Assembly (NCBI GenBank): GCA_013824715.1
Contig: PNOH01000039.1
Location: 1-42,118, forward strand
Source of the DNA: Odoribacter sp.
GTDB lineage: Bacteria > Bacteroidota > Bacteroidia > Bacteroidales > Prolixibacteraceae
Direction of reading: 5' to 3'
Length of the DNA stretch: 42,118 bases
Shown here piece after piece: positions 26,859 to 35,820 of this stretch. The translations under genes were made by a program, and so were the position numbers. Within the stretch, counting starts at the first letter, position 1. The number at the start of each line of letters is the position of its first letter. The notes beneath the pieces were generated by a model. The model searched no databases, was not told where the DNA came from, and saw only the letters and a program-made list of their open reading frames with translations.

Positions 26859-27764
26859 TTATTTATTTAACAACGCAGCAAGCGCAATTGAGTTCAGTTT
26901 TGTTCGGATACTGTCGCCCCTGGATGATAAAACAATGGGCACATTGGCTCCCATAACCACTGCAGCCTGTTCAGCATGACACAATTTGGCGTTCATCTTA
27001 TAGAATACATTACCCGCATCAATGTTTGGGAACAGCAAACAATCGGCATCGCCGGCAACTTCAGAGGTGATATTTTTTATTTGAGCCGATTCCTTATCAA
27101 GCGCCACATCAAGAGCAATGGGCCCAAAAACCACGGCAGGTTCAAATTGTCCGTTTTCTGCGGCTTTCATTACTTCAACCGCATCAGAGCACGAAACCAA
27201 AGATAACAAAACCTGTTCAGTTGGGGTAATCAGGGCAATTTTTGGCTTGGAAATTCCCAGATCAAGAGCCATTTTCTTTAAATAATGGGTCATGGCTATT
27301 TTCTGCGGAACAGTGGGATAAGGAATAATCGCCACATCACTTACGATCAGTAGCTTGTGATAATTCGGATTGTCGACCACTGTGACGTGACTTAATACCC
27401 CGCCCACAGGCAACAATCCAGCCTCTTTGTTCAGAATGGCCCTCATGAATTTATCGCTGCTGATTAATCCTTTCATCAGGATACATCCTGATGTTTTTAC
27501 CACTAATTGTACAGCCAGGCGGGCAGCTTCCTCATCAGTTCCGGCCTGAATGATATGAAATAAGCTATCATCAATCTGATGAGCTGCACATTGCTTTATG
27601 ATTTCATCACGATTACCAGTAACAACAGCCGATACAATTCCCATTGTCACAGCTTCAGCAATTGCTTCCAGGCTGTGACCATCAACAGCATTAACAGCCA
27701 CGAGGGTTCTTCTTTCTGCTGAACGGATGTATTCAAATAAATCGCCAAGTCTCTCCAGTTTCAT
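26859..27764 (-). CDS. ptb: Phosphate butyryltransferase
   Basis: 301 residues of the phosphate acetyl/butyryltransferase family. It converts butyryl-CoA and phosphate to butyryl-phosphate and CoA. The family pattern is visible in ILMKGLISSDKFMRAILNKEAGL (in order), GGVLSHVTVVDNPNYHKLLIVSDVAIIPYPT and the C-terminal PNIDAGNVFYKMNAKLCHAEQAAVVMGANVPIVLSSRGDS. The length fits Ptb rather than the longer Pta. It precedes buk by 9 bases. Upstream lies an inverted repeat TGGTAA-AA-TTACCA at 27783-27796, 19 bases before the start, which could be an operator. Confidence 0.92.
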   Translation of the reverse strand: MKLERLGDLFEYIRSAERRTLVAVNAVDGHSLEAIAEAVTMGIVSAVVTGNRDEIIKQCAAHQIDDSLFHIIQAGTDEEAARLAVQLVVKTSGCILMKGLISSDKFMRAILNKEAGLLPVGGVLSHVTVVDNPNYHKLLIVSDVAIIPYPTVPQKIAMTHYLKKMALDLGISKPKIALITPTEQVLLSLVSCSDAVEVMKAAENGQFEPAVVFGPIALDVALDKESAQIKNITSEVAGDADCLLFPNIDAGNVFYKMNAKLCHAEQAAVVMGANVPIVLSSRGDSIRTKLNSIALAALLNK

Positions 27765-27782
27765 TTCCTGTATTTTTTATGT

Positions 27783-27796
27783 TGGTAAAATTACCA
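27783..27796. promoter_or_regulatory. Small inverted repeat in the ptb leader
   Basis: TGGTAA and TTACCA flank two A residues 19 bases upstream of the ptb start codon. It may be an operator. No regulator gene is nearby, so this rests on symmetry alone. Confidence 0.25.
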
Positions 27797-27854
27797 CTTC
27801 GCAACCGATAAATACATAACAAACATCAACATCCAAAATGTTTTTAAACCGTTG

Positions 27855-27893
27855 AAAAACAAAACGTCCGATGTTCTTTAACACCAGACGTTT
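27855..27893 (-). terminator. Terminator after ackA
   Basis: On the minus strand, AAACGTC and GACGTTT form the outer stem with further pairing inside (GGTGTT with AACATC). A T-rich run TTTTGTTTTTC follows. It lies about 60 bases past the ackA stop and separates the pta-hbd-ackA unit from the ptb-buk unit. Confidence 0.75.
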
Positions 27894-27952
27894 CAATATG
27901 GTCACGAAAAAAGCAACTTGCTTTTAGTTTAAAGGGACAGAACAAATTCTAC

Positions 27953-29161
27953 TTACGATTTATTTTGGCTTATTACAATCTCTTCGGTATCCAATGCAAT
28001 CATTAATTCTTCTTCAGTTGGAACAACCATGATTTTAACTCTGGAGTCAGGTGTACTGATCATTCCTTCGCTTCGGAATCTTTTGTTTTTCTCATAATCC
28101 AATGAAATTCCCATAAAATCAAGCTCGCCGCAAATACCTTCACGGGTAGCACCTGCATTTTCACCAATTCCCCCGGTCAAAATCAGGATATCTAGCCCTC
28201 CCATAGCGGCAATGTAGGAGCCGATGTATTTTTTTACTTTGTAATTATATACATCGAGAGCCAATTTAGCCCTTTCGTTTCCGCTTGCTTTGGCCATTTC
28301 TATTTCGCGCATATCCGACGAAACACCTGAAATGCCCAACATTCCAGCATGTTTATTAAACAAAGTGCTGGCCGACCGAATTCCTATTTCTTCTTTTTCC
28401 ATGATGTAATAAACCACGCCAACGTCAAGGTCGCCACAACGGGTTCCCATCACTAAACCTTCAATGGGAGTGAATCCCATAGAGGTATCAAATGATTTTC
28501 CGTTTTTAATGGCAGCAACCGAAGCGCCATTACCCAAATGGCATGAAATAATTTTTTGGGTATGTAAATCAACCCCAAGCAAATCGCATGCACGTTTGCT
28601 TACATAACGATGACTGGTTCCGTGAAAGCCATAACGGCGAATGCCATATTTTTTATATAAGGCATACGGAATTCCATACATGTATGCTTTGGGTTCCATC
28701 GTTTGATGAAAAGCTGTATCGAAAACACCGACTTGCTGAATGCCGGGAACTAATTCTTCTATAGCCCTGATTCCCTTCAAATTCGGCGGATTATGAAGTG
28801 GTGCGATATCATTACACTTGGTGATTTCCTGCAAAATTTCTTCAGTTAATAAGGCACTCGCATTAAAATGTTCGCCTCCGTGAACAACCCGGTGACCTAC
28901 GGCATCAATTTCATCGAGCCCCTTGATACAGCCATGTTTTTCACTGGTTAGTATTCCCAAAATGAATTCTACGCCAATTTTATGATCCAGTATTTCACCT
29001 TCGAAAACAACAACCTGCCCATCCTGACGGACATGCTTGAGAAAACTTCCTTTCATCCCCAGCTTTTCAACGCCACCTTTGGCAACCACTGATCGGTCAA
29101 CCATGTTGAAAAGCTGATATTTGATGGAACTGCTTCCACAATTTAATACAAGAATCTTCAT
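27953..29161 (-). CDS. ackA: Acetate kinase
   Basis: 402 residues. It makes ATP from acetyl-phosphate, releasing acetate, and is reversible. Signatures are MKILVLNCGSSSIKYQLF at the N-terminus, VGHRVVHGGEHF (about residues 84-95), the catalytic-loop Arg in RRYGFHGTSHRYVS, HLGNGASVAAIKNG, and GFTPIEGLVMGTRCGD. The late ILTGGIGENAG is the nucleotide site. It is the last gene of the pta-hbd-ackA run, 33 bases after hbd. Confidence 0.97.
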   Translation of the reverse strand: MKILVLNCGSSSIKYQLFNMVDRSVVAKGGVEKLGMKGSFLKHVRQDGQVVVFEGEILDHKIGVEFILGILTSEKHGCIKGLDEIDAVGHRVVHGGEHFNASALLTEEILQEITKCNDIAPLHNPPNLKGIRAIEELVPGIQQVGVFDTAFHQTMEPKAYMYGIPYALYKKYGIRRYGFHGTSHRYVSKRACDLLGVDLHTQKIISCHLGNGASVAAIKNGKSFDTSMGFTPIEGLVMGTRCGDLDVGVVYYIMEKEEIGIRSASTLFNKHAGMLGISGVSSDMREIEMAKASGNERAKLALDVYNYKVKKYIGSYIAAMGGLDILILTGGIGENAGATREGICGELDFMGISLDYEKNKRFRSEGMISTPDSRVKIMVVPTEEELMIALDTEEIVISQNKS

Positions 29162-29194
29162 TCTATTACCTTTTTTTTGATGCTTAGTTGGAAA

Positions 29195-30169
29195 TCAGCA
29201 ACGTTGATTATTCAGTTGAACTATTTTTTTTCCATTCTCATCATATTTATAAAATCCTTCACCCGACTCCATTCCAAGATGTTTGGCACGAACCAGTTTA
29301 CGGAGGAAAGGATTCGGTTTGTACCGGATGTCGCCAAACTCATTGTAAATATTGTCCATCCAACGAAGAATTTTATCGAGACCCATCTTATCAGCTAATT
29401 CGAATGGGCCAAGACGCATACCAAATCCGATTTTCATGGTCTGATCAATATCATCGATATTTGAAATTCCCTCCATTAAAATTTCACACGCTTCATTCAG
29501 GAGTACCACATAAATCCGGACACTTACCAAACCTGCCGATTCCTGCACAGGTACAATTTTTCGATTGATAAGCGTGACAAACTTGCATACTTTCTGGTAC
29601 GATTCATCAGTAGTATATAAACCTCTGACCACTTCTACGATGCGGGCTTCCTGTGAATTGATAAAAAAGTGTAAACTGACACAACGGTCACGATACTGCA
29701 AATCCGAAGAAAGTTCGGTGATAACAATGGTGGTTGAGTGAGTGGCTATGATACATTCAGGTTCAACTACCGCCTCAATTTTGTGCAAAATTTCTTTTCT
29801 TTCCTTAATTTTTCCACCACGGTCAACAGCTCGTATGGCTTCAATAACGAAATCACACCCTACAAGATCCTGATAATCAAGCGAGCCCTTTATCCTGGAT
29901 AAAATAGCACGTTTTTCACCCTGAGTAATACCCCAATGTTCAATCCGTTCATCCAATACTTTTTCGATGTTTTTATAGGCTTCAATAATTTTGTCGTCAG
30001 AAACTTCAATAAAAACAACTTCTATTCCGTAAAAACTGGCCACACGGGCAATATTCTGACCGACCAGGCCACAACCAATTACTCCAATTTTGGAAAACAG
30101 TGTTCGGCTAACATTCTTTTTACTTAACCCAAACTCTTCAATTGGTTCATAAATCACTTCGCTCGGCAT
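29195..30169 (-). CDS. 3-hydroxyacyl-CoA dehydrogenase-like protein with altered Asn site
   Basis: 324 residues of the 3-hydroxybutyryl-CoA dehydrogenase family, which oxidises or reduces 3-hydroxyacyl-CoA with NAD(P). The Rossmann motif GVIGCGLVGQNIA (residues 29-41) follows an N-terminal extension of about 25 residues. The catalytic His is H167 in SLHFF and its Glu partner E179 in IVEVV. Where the family usually has VNRI, this protein reads SVRI (residues 216-219), so the active-site Asn is replaced by V217. The end, ESGEGFYKYDENGK, is typical. It sits between pta and ackA with gaps of 21 and 33 bases, unusual for that pair. It may serve butyryl-CoA formation for ptb-buk, or have another substrate. 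Confidence 0.85.
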   Translation of the reverse strand: MPSEVIYEPIEEFGLSKKNVSRTLFSKIGVIGCGLVGQNIARVASFYGIEVVFIEVSDDKIIEAYKNIEKVLDERIEHWGITQGEKRAILSRIKGSLDYQDLVGCDFVIEAIRAVDRGGKIKERKEILHKIEAVVEPECIIATHSTTIVITELSSDLQYRDRCVSLHFFINSQEARIVEVVRGLYTTDESYQKVCKFVTLINRKIVPVQESAGLVSVRIYVVLLNEACEILMEGISNIDDIDQTMKIGFGMRLGPFELADKMGLDKILRWMDNIYNEFGDIRYKPNPFLRKLVRAKHLGMESGEGFYKYDENGKKIVQLNNQRC

Positions 30170-30190
30170 ATCTGTTTATATTGAATTTGA

Positions 30191-31195
30191 TTAATCGAAA
30201 AGCGCCGCGGCCTGATTGGCTGTAATGGCTACCATATTGACGATATCGCTCACCGAACAGCCCCTCGAAAGGTCGTTGATCGGAGCAGCCATGCCCTGAA
30301 GAACCGGACCCACTGCTTCAGCTTTTGCCAGTCGTTGTACAAGTTTGTACCCAATATTAGCAGATTCAAGTCCCGGAAAAACCAGGATATTTGCACGACC
30401 GGCTACTTCGCTGTTTGGCGCTTTCAATCGTCCAACTTCAGGAATTAAAGCCGCATCGAGTTGTAATTCACCATCAATTTTTAATTCCGGATCCATTTCA
30501 CGGGCAATACGGGTGGCGTTCACCACTTTATCAACCAAAGGATGCTGAGCGCTGCCCATGGTCGAGAAACTCAACATGGCAACACGCGGATCCATGCCCA
30601 CAATGGCTTTGGCAGTTCTTGCTGTAGTAACAGCGATTTCGGCCAACTGGCGCTCATCCGGATCGGGCATTACTGCACAATCGGCAAAGACCAGAATCCC
30701 ATCATGACCAAAATGCGGATCGTTCACAAACATCAGGAACGCTCCTGAAACGACACTCACACCAGGTAAAGTTTTGATATATTGGAAAGCCGGCCGAAGT
30801 ACATCACTGGTTGAATTAATGGCCCCGGCGAGTTCCCCGTCAGCATCACCGTTTTTAATCATCAGTGGGGCAAAAAACAGCGGATCGTTCAACAATTCGA
30901 GCGCTGCCTCATGGGTAAGACCTTTTTCTTTACGGATTTCTACCATCAACCCGGCATACTTTTCACGTCTCGGATCAGTTTTAGGATCAACAATGGTAAC
31001 TCCTTCAATAGTAACTCCAAGTTCTTCAGCAGCCTGATTAATTTCCTCCGGTTGACCCAGAAGAATGATCTGAGCCAGCTTTTGATTCAATATTATTTCT
31101 GTTGCCCGCAGGGTTCTGGGTTCCGTTCCCTCAGGTAAAACAATCCTTTTTTGGTATTTTTGGGCATTCTGATAGACGCGTTTTAGAATTTCCAT
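30191..31195 (-). CDS. pta: Phosphate acetyltransferase
   Basis: 334 residues from the ATG at 31195 (MEILKRVYQNAQKYQKRIVL). An in-frame ATG 45 bases further upstream is less typical. It interconverts acetyl-CoA and acetyl-phosphate. Features are RIVLPEGTEPRTLRA at the N-terminus, DGELAGAINSTSDVLRPA (about residues 132-149), VFADCAVMPDPDERQLAEIA (in order), and the C-terminal NILVFPGLESANIGYKLVQRL. This is the short, catalytic-only Pta type. It is the first gene of the pta-hbd-ackA operon and is divergent from the large oxidoreductase at 31407. Confidence 0.95.
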   Translation of the reverse strand: MEILKRVYQNAQKYQKRIVLPEGTEPRTLRATEIILNQKLAQIILLGQPEEINQAAEELGVTIEGVTIVDPKTDPRREKYAGLMVEIRKEKGLTHEAALELLNDPLFFAPLMIKNGDADGELAGAINSTSDVLRPAFQYIKTLPGVSVVSGAFLMFVNDPHFGHDGILVFADCAVMPDPDERQLAEIAVTTARTAKAIVGMDPRVAMLSFSTMGSAQHPLVDKVVNATRIAREMDPELKIDGELQLDAALIPEVGRLKAPNSEVAGRANILVFPGLESANIGYKLVQRLAKAEAVGPVLQGMAAPINDLSRGCSVSDIVNMVAITANQAAALFD

Positions 31196-31406
31196 CGTTG
31201 GTTTAAAGTTTAAACTATCAGGTAAAATGTTCGACAGCAAAAGTACTTAAAATATGAGGAGCTTGTCAATATCCTGAGAAAAATATACTGAAAACTGACA
31301 AAATTCATTATTCCCAAATAGAATGAAAACAAGTATTTATTTTGAGAACAAATGATTGACAAACTTCATGTGAATTAAATTTACTTATTTTTGAAAAACT
31401 TCAACC

Positions 31407-34343
31407 ATGAAACCTTCCGATCCCTTTTTCCCGCTCAAACAATCGCTCGATGGCGATGTATTTACCGATCAGGTGCAGAAAGTGATTTATGCCACTGATG
31501 CATCGTCGTACCGCGAAATTCCCCAGGCAGTTACACGCCCGAAGAACAAGGAAGACATCCGAAAAATCATCGGCTTTGCCCGTCAAATGGGAACTTCTGT
31601 GATTCCACGTGCCGGGGGAACTTCGCTTGCCGGCCAGGTGGTAGGTCCGGGAATTGTGGTTGACATTTCGAAATACCTGAATAAAATTGGCGAATTAAAT
31701 ATTGAAAACAATTGGATTGAAGTAGAACCAGGCGTTGTGCTTGCCGAACTCAACCAGTTTCTTTCGAAGCATGGTGTACAGTTTGCCCCTGAAACCTCTA
31801 CCGCAAACCGTTGCTGCATCGGAGGAATGCTTGGAAATAATTCGTGTGGACTGCATTCGCTGATTTATGGCAGCTTTCGGGAACATATTCTGGAAGTGGA
31901 AGGTATTCTGTCTGACGGATCAGATGTGACTTTCGGAGCGCTTACAATTGAGGAATTTCAGGCCAAATGCTCGGATAATCCTGAACTTCTGGAAACCCAA
32001 GTCTATCGGAATATTCAGGAAACACTGGCCAATGAATTTAATCAGCAGGAAATCCGAAATGAGTTTCCCGATCCGAAAGTGACCCGCCGGAACAATGGAT
32101 ATGCACTGGATATGCTGCTCGAAACCGATCCGTTTACAGGCAATGGAGAATCGTTTAATTTCTGCAAACTGCTGGCCGGATCGGAAGGAACACTGGTATT
32201 TATCACTAAAATGAGGCTGAAAATTGTTCCACTTCCACCCCAGTTTCAGGGATTGGTTTGTGCGCATTTTAATTCGCTGGAAGATGCTTTCTATGGAAAT
32301 ATTGTTGCGTTGAAGCATAAGCCGGATGCGATTGAATTAACCGATGATATTACCCTGAACTGCACACTCGAAAACATTGAACAACGCAAAAACCGCTTTT
32401 TCATTGAAGGAAATCCTAAAGCAATTCTGACCATTGAGTTCTCGGCAGATTCAGAAAAGGAAATTCAGGAGAAAGCCGGTAAGTTAGAAGAAAGCTTAAG
32501 AAAAGAAGGCTACGGTTACCATTTTCCGCTATTCACTGATAAGGAAAGCATCCGCAAAATCTGGGAACTTCGGAAGGCCGGACTGGGCTTGCTTTCGAAT
32601 ATTCCGGGCGACAAACGCAATGTGACCGTGATTGAGGATACAGCCGTTGCACCTGATTATTTGCCCGCTTACATCCGCGAGTTCGACCAGATTATTGCCA
32701 GATATGATTTAACTTGCGTGTATTACGGTCACATTGCCACCGGCGAGTTACACCTTCGTCCGCTCCTGAATTTGAAAGATCCGGAAGATGTAAAAATCTA
32801 TCATTCGCTGGCAAAAGAAGTTGCCGAACTGGTTAAAAAATTCCGTGGTTCGCTAAGCGGCGAGCATGGCGACGGTCGTTTGCGCGGTGAATTTATCCCG
32901 CTGATGCTTGGCCAGCACAATTACGAATTGATCCGCAAACTGAAATACACCTGGGATCCTCAAAACATACTGAACCCGGGGAAAATTGTGGATACGCCTC
33001 CAATTACCAAAGATTTGCGCTTAATGATGGGGCAACCATCATTCAAAGCAAATACCATGTTTGATTATGCGCCGCACGGTGATTTACTGCGCTCTGTCGA
33101 AATGTGTAACGGGTCGGGGGACTGCCGCAAAAGCAACCTGATTGGCGGAACGATGTGCCCATCGTACATGGCAACTGGCGACGAGGATAAAACGACCCGC
33201 GCCCGTGCCAATGTGCTGCGCGAATACCTGACCCGGCCACAAAAAGCGAATGTTTTCGATTCGGAGGAAGTGATGCAGGTACTTGATTTGTGCCTTTCGT
33301 GCAAAGCCTGCAAATCGGAGTGTCCGTCGAATATAGACATGGCCAAATTTAAAACCGAATTTTTGCAGCAATACTACGATCAGCATGGTTTCCCTTTGCG
33401 TTCGTTGCTGATTGCTTACTTGCCACGGATCAACCGTTTGGGCATGGTATTCGTGCCAATCACCAACTGGATTACCAATACCAGCATATTTAAAAGAATC
33501 ATCGGTTTTGCTCCCGAAAGGAAAATACCCGAACTATCGAAACTAAGTCTGAGAAAATGGTATCGTAAACCTATTTCATTAAGCAGCAACAAAATTGGAA
33601 AAGTATATTTGTTTGCCGATGAGTTTACCAATTTCAATGAAAGCCACATCGGAATTAAAGCCATTTTGCTGCTGAATAAACTGGGTTACGAAGTGATAAT
33701 TCCGAAACATCTGGAAAGTGGACGGACTTACCTATCGAAAGGATTGCTGCGCAAAGCCAAAGAAATTGCCAACTTCAATGTTGAACGACTCTCCAAAATC
33801 GTTTCGGACGAAACTCCGCTGATCGGAATTGAACCTTCAGCTATTCTCACTTTCAGGGATGAATATCCGGAACTGGTTGATTCTGAACTTCAGGAAAAAG
33901 CAAGGACTTTGGCAAAAAACGCACTTTTGCTGGAAGAATTTTTGGTTCAGGAAATTGACAAAGGAAACATCCGGAGCAAACAGTTTTGTGCAGAAGCGAA
34001 AGTCATCAAACTTCACGGACATTGTCAGCAAAAAGCGGTAGCTTCTACCCTACCCACCCGAAAAATACTTGAATTGCCAGCCAATTATACCGTTCAGGAA
34101 ATAAAAAGCGGGTGCTGCGGAATGGCCGGTTCGTTCGGATACGAAAAAGAACATTACGAATTGAGTATGCAAATCGGCGAGCTTGATTTATTTCCTGCTG
34201 TGCGAAAAGCCACATCAGAAGAAATTATTGTTGCTCCCGGAACTTCGTGCCGCCACCACATTGAGGATGGAACGGGCCGAAAAGCGCTGCACCCGGTCGA
34301 GGTTTTGTGGGAGGCGGCGTTGAAATTGCACTGGATTTACTGA
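31407..34343 (+). CDS. FAD-linked oxidase / Fe-S fusion 2-hydroxyacid dehydrogenase (YdiJ/GlpC-like)
   Basis: 978 residues. N-terminal FAD-binding domain (about residues 20-225), with AGGTSLAGQVVG and ANRCCIGGMLGNNSCG. FAD-oxidase C-terminal domain (about residues 245-530), with GHIATGELHLRPLLN and SGEHGDGRLRGEF. Ferredoxin-like domain with two Cys clusters: CNGSGDCRKSNLIGGTMCP near residue 567 and CLSCKACKSECP near residue 628. CCG heterodisulfide-reductase-like domain at about 830-945, with HGHCQQKA and SGCCGMAGSFGYEKEHYE. Such fusions oxidise 2-hydroxyacids (D-lactate, glycolate, 2-hydroxyglutarate) and pass electrons to quinone or another carrier. The exact substrate is not clear. The last four residues (HWIY) are replaced relative to the diverged 3' copy at 35821-36038, and the stop overlaps the convergent ATPase gene by 7 bases. 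Confidence 0.93.
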   Translation: MKPSDPFFPLKQSLDGDVFTDQVQKVIYATDASSYREIPQAVTRPKNKEDIRKIIGFARQMGTSVIPRAGGTSLAGQVVGPGIVVDISKYLNKIGELNIENNWIEVEPGVVLAELNQFLSKHGVQFAPETSTANRCCIGGMLGNNSCGLHSLIYGSFREHILEVEGILSDGSDVTFGALTIEEFQAKCSDNPELLETQVYRNIQETLANEFNQQEIRNEFPDPKVTRRNNGYALDMLLETDPFTGNGESFNFCKLLAGSEGTLVFITKMRLKIVPLPPQFQGLVCAHFNSLEDAFYGNIVALKHKPDAIELTDDITLNCTLENIEQRKNRFFIEGNPKAILTIEFSADSEKEIQEKAGKLEESLRKEGYGYHFPLFTDKESIRKIWELRKAGLGLLSNIPGDKRNVTVIEDTAVAPDYLPAYIREFDQIIARYDLTCVYYGHIATGELHLRPLLNLKDPEDVKIYHSLAKEVAELVKKFRGSLSGEHGDGRLRGEFIPLMLGQHNYELIRKLKYTWDPQNILNPGKIVDTPPITKDLRLMMGQPSFKANTMFDYAPHGDLLRSVEMCNGSGDCRKSNLIGGTMCPSYMATGDEDKTTRARANVLREYLTRPQKANVFDSEEVMQVLDLCLSCKACKSECPSNIDMAKFKTEFLQQYYDQHGFPLRSLLIAYLPRINRLGMVFVPITNWITNTSIFKRIIGFAPERKIPELSKLSLRKWYRKPISLSSNKIGKVYLFADEFTNFNESHIGIKAILLLNKLGYEVIIPKHLESGRTYLSKGLLRKAKEIANFNVERLSKIVSDETPLIGIEPSAILTFRDEYPELVDSELQEKARTLAKNALLLEEFLVQEIDKGNIRSKQFCAEAKVIKLHGHCQQKAVASTLPTRKILELPANYTVQEIKSGCCGMAGSFGYEKEHYELSMQIGELDLFPAVRKATSEEIIVAPGTSCRHHIEDGTGRKALHPVEVLWEAALKLHWIY
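34111..34326 (+). repeat. Direct repeat, copy A: 3' end of the FAD/Fe-S oxidoreductase gene
   Basis: This 216-base segment aligns without gaps to 35821-36036. I counted 36 mismatches by hand, about 83% identity, most at third codon positions. It starts within the GCCG motif and ends four codons before the stop. Downstream of it the two sequences are unrelated. Confidence 0.9.
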
Positions 34344-35677
34344 TCACATCTTTCAATGATCTGGTTTAATTGTGAAACCAGATAATACGGTACATTAAGC
34401 AACCTGAATTTTTTACCAGTGGCTGTTTGAATTTCGGATTCAGAAAATGGTTGGTTCCAGATTCTGATAGCCAGTTGGTGTGGAGCCTGATCCATAAAGA
34501 GATGAAGAGATTTCAACGTACTTCCAACACCCGATTTTACTTCAACCGGAATCAAGCGGCCAGCGTTTGAAAGCAAATAATCTAACTCTGCATTTGAGTT
34601 TTTAGCTTCACGCACCCAGAAAGATCGTTGGGTTAAAACGCTGTAATCTTCTGCAATCAACTCTTGCCCAACAATGTGTTCGGCTACAAGGCCACGCCAA
34701 ACAGAACTCAGTTCTTTTGCACCAAAAACTTCGTATTGAACTCCTACTGCGTAATTCATCAAACCGGTATCGAGCCAGTGAAGCCGGGGAGATTTTTTAT
34801 AATCTGGCAGAAATGGCACACTCGACGAACCCGTTGGGTAAACCATTTCAATTAGCATGGTTTTTTCGAGTATCCGGAAAGCTTCCGATATCTCACGCGA
34901 ACGATAATCTGATTCGCCAAAGCGTTCAAATTTGATACGTTGGCAACTATACCTGAAACCTGTGCGCAGGATATGCCTGATATGCTGCACAGAACTGTTT
35001 TTTATTGCGTATTTTTCAACATCGTCAATATACCCGGCAATCAGCGATTGATATTCAGAATTTAGGCCTACCAAGTCTTTGTTGCTGGCATAATTGGCCA
35101 CAATGGCCGGCATACCACCAATCAATGTATAACGGTTAAAAAGAGATTGTAGCTTTTCATGAGCATATTGAGGAATGGGCCATTTCGACAAAATATCAGA
35201 CGATGCCTGTTCTCTGGTCGCTGTTAAGAATTCGTTGAACGAACATGGCCTCACAGCCAGATATTCGACCCGGCCTACCGGGAATGAAATGTGCCTGTCA
35301 ATGACCGATTCTAACAGTGAACCTGCTGCAATCACATAAATTTCAGGCGCATCTTCGTAGAAATAACGAAGCAAGGCAACTGCCTGCGGCGAGTTTTGAA
35401 TCTCGTCAATAAAAATTAGCGTATTTTTCCCTCCTTTTTTTTCCCCTTTCAGAAAAAAAATAGCATCGAGCTTCTCACTAAACGAAGCCGGCGATTCAAA
35501 AACAGCCTTTTCTTCTGCTTTTTCTAAATTCAGGTAAATATAACAAGCGTATTTTTTTGCAAAAAAATTCACCAATGTTGTCTTTCCAACCTGACGGGCA
35601 CCGCGTAATACCAAGGGCTTTCTGTTATCCTTGAGCGACCATTCTTCGAGTTTGTCAATTATCTTTCTGTAAAACAT
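34337..35677 (-). CDS. AAA ATPase with DUF4143-type C-terminal domain
   Basis: 446 residues. Walker A GARQVGKTT lies at residues 26-34 and Walker B TLIFIDEIQ at about 86-94 (D91, E92). A sensor-like VIAAGSLLES follows. The C-terminal domain (from about residue 320, SSVWRGLVAEHIVGQEL) has PD-(D/E)xK-like features: an E before VGQE, AELDYLL and LIPVEVKSG. It belongs to the AAA_14/DUF4143 group, of uncertain function, found in many copies in Bacteroidota. It differs from the ATPase at 6629. It is convergent with the oxidoreductase, overlapping its stop codon, and is flanked by the two copies of that gene's 3' end. Three TCACAAA words precede its start. Confidence 0.88.
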   Translation of the reverse strand: MFYRKIIDKLEEWSLKDNRKPLVLRGARQVGKTTLVNFFAKKYACYIYLNLEKAEEKAVFESPASFSEKLDAIFFLKGEKKGGKNTLIFIDEIQNSPQAVALLRYFYEDAPEIYVIAAGSLLESVIDRHISFPVGRVEYLAVRPCSFNEFLTATREQASSDILSKWPIPQYAHEKLQSLFNRYTLIGGMPAIVANYASNKDLVGLNSEYQSLIAGYIDDVEKYAIKNSSVQHIRHILRTGFRYSCQRIKFERFGESDYRSREISEAFRILEKTMLIEMVYPTGSSSVPFLPDYKKSPRLHWLDTGLMNYAVGVQYEVFGAKELSSVWRGLVAEHIVGQELIAEDYSVLTQRSFWVREAKNSNAELDYLLSNAGRLIPVEVKSGVGSTLKSLHLFMDQAPHQLAIRIWNQPFSESEIQTATGKKFRLLNVPYYLVSQLNQIIERCDQ

Positions 35678-35696
35678 AGCATTAGTATAATAAATG

Positions 35697-35736
35697 TCAC
35701 AAATCCAATCACAAATCTACTGAATATTGTCACAAA
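35697..35736. promoter_or_regulatory. Three TCACAAA words upstream of the AAA ATPase gene
   Basis: TCACAAA occurs at 35697-35703, 35709-35715 and 35730-35736, reading TTTGTGA toward the minus-strand ATPase gene that starts at 35677. Starts are 12 and 21 bases apart. They could be regulator sites, but no partner is visible. Confidence 0.3.
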
Positions 35737-35820
35737 AATAACCATATAAATTACTAATGATGTATTAAAACCAATCATAAGTGAATTATTAACATTCTAA
35801 TTCAGATCACATTTATTACG

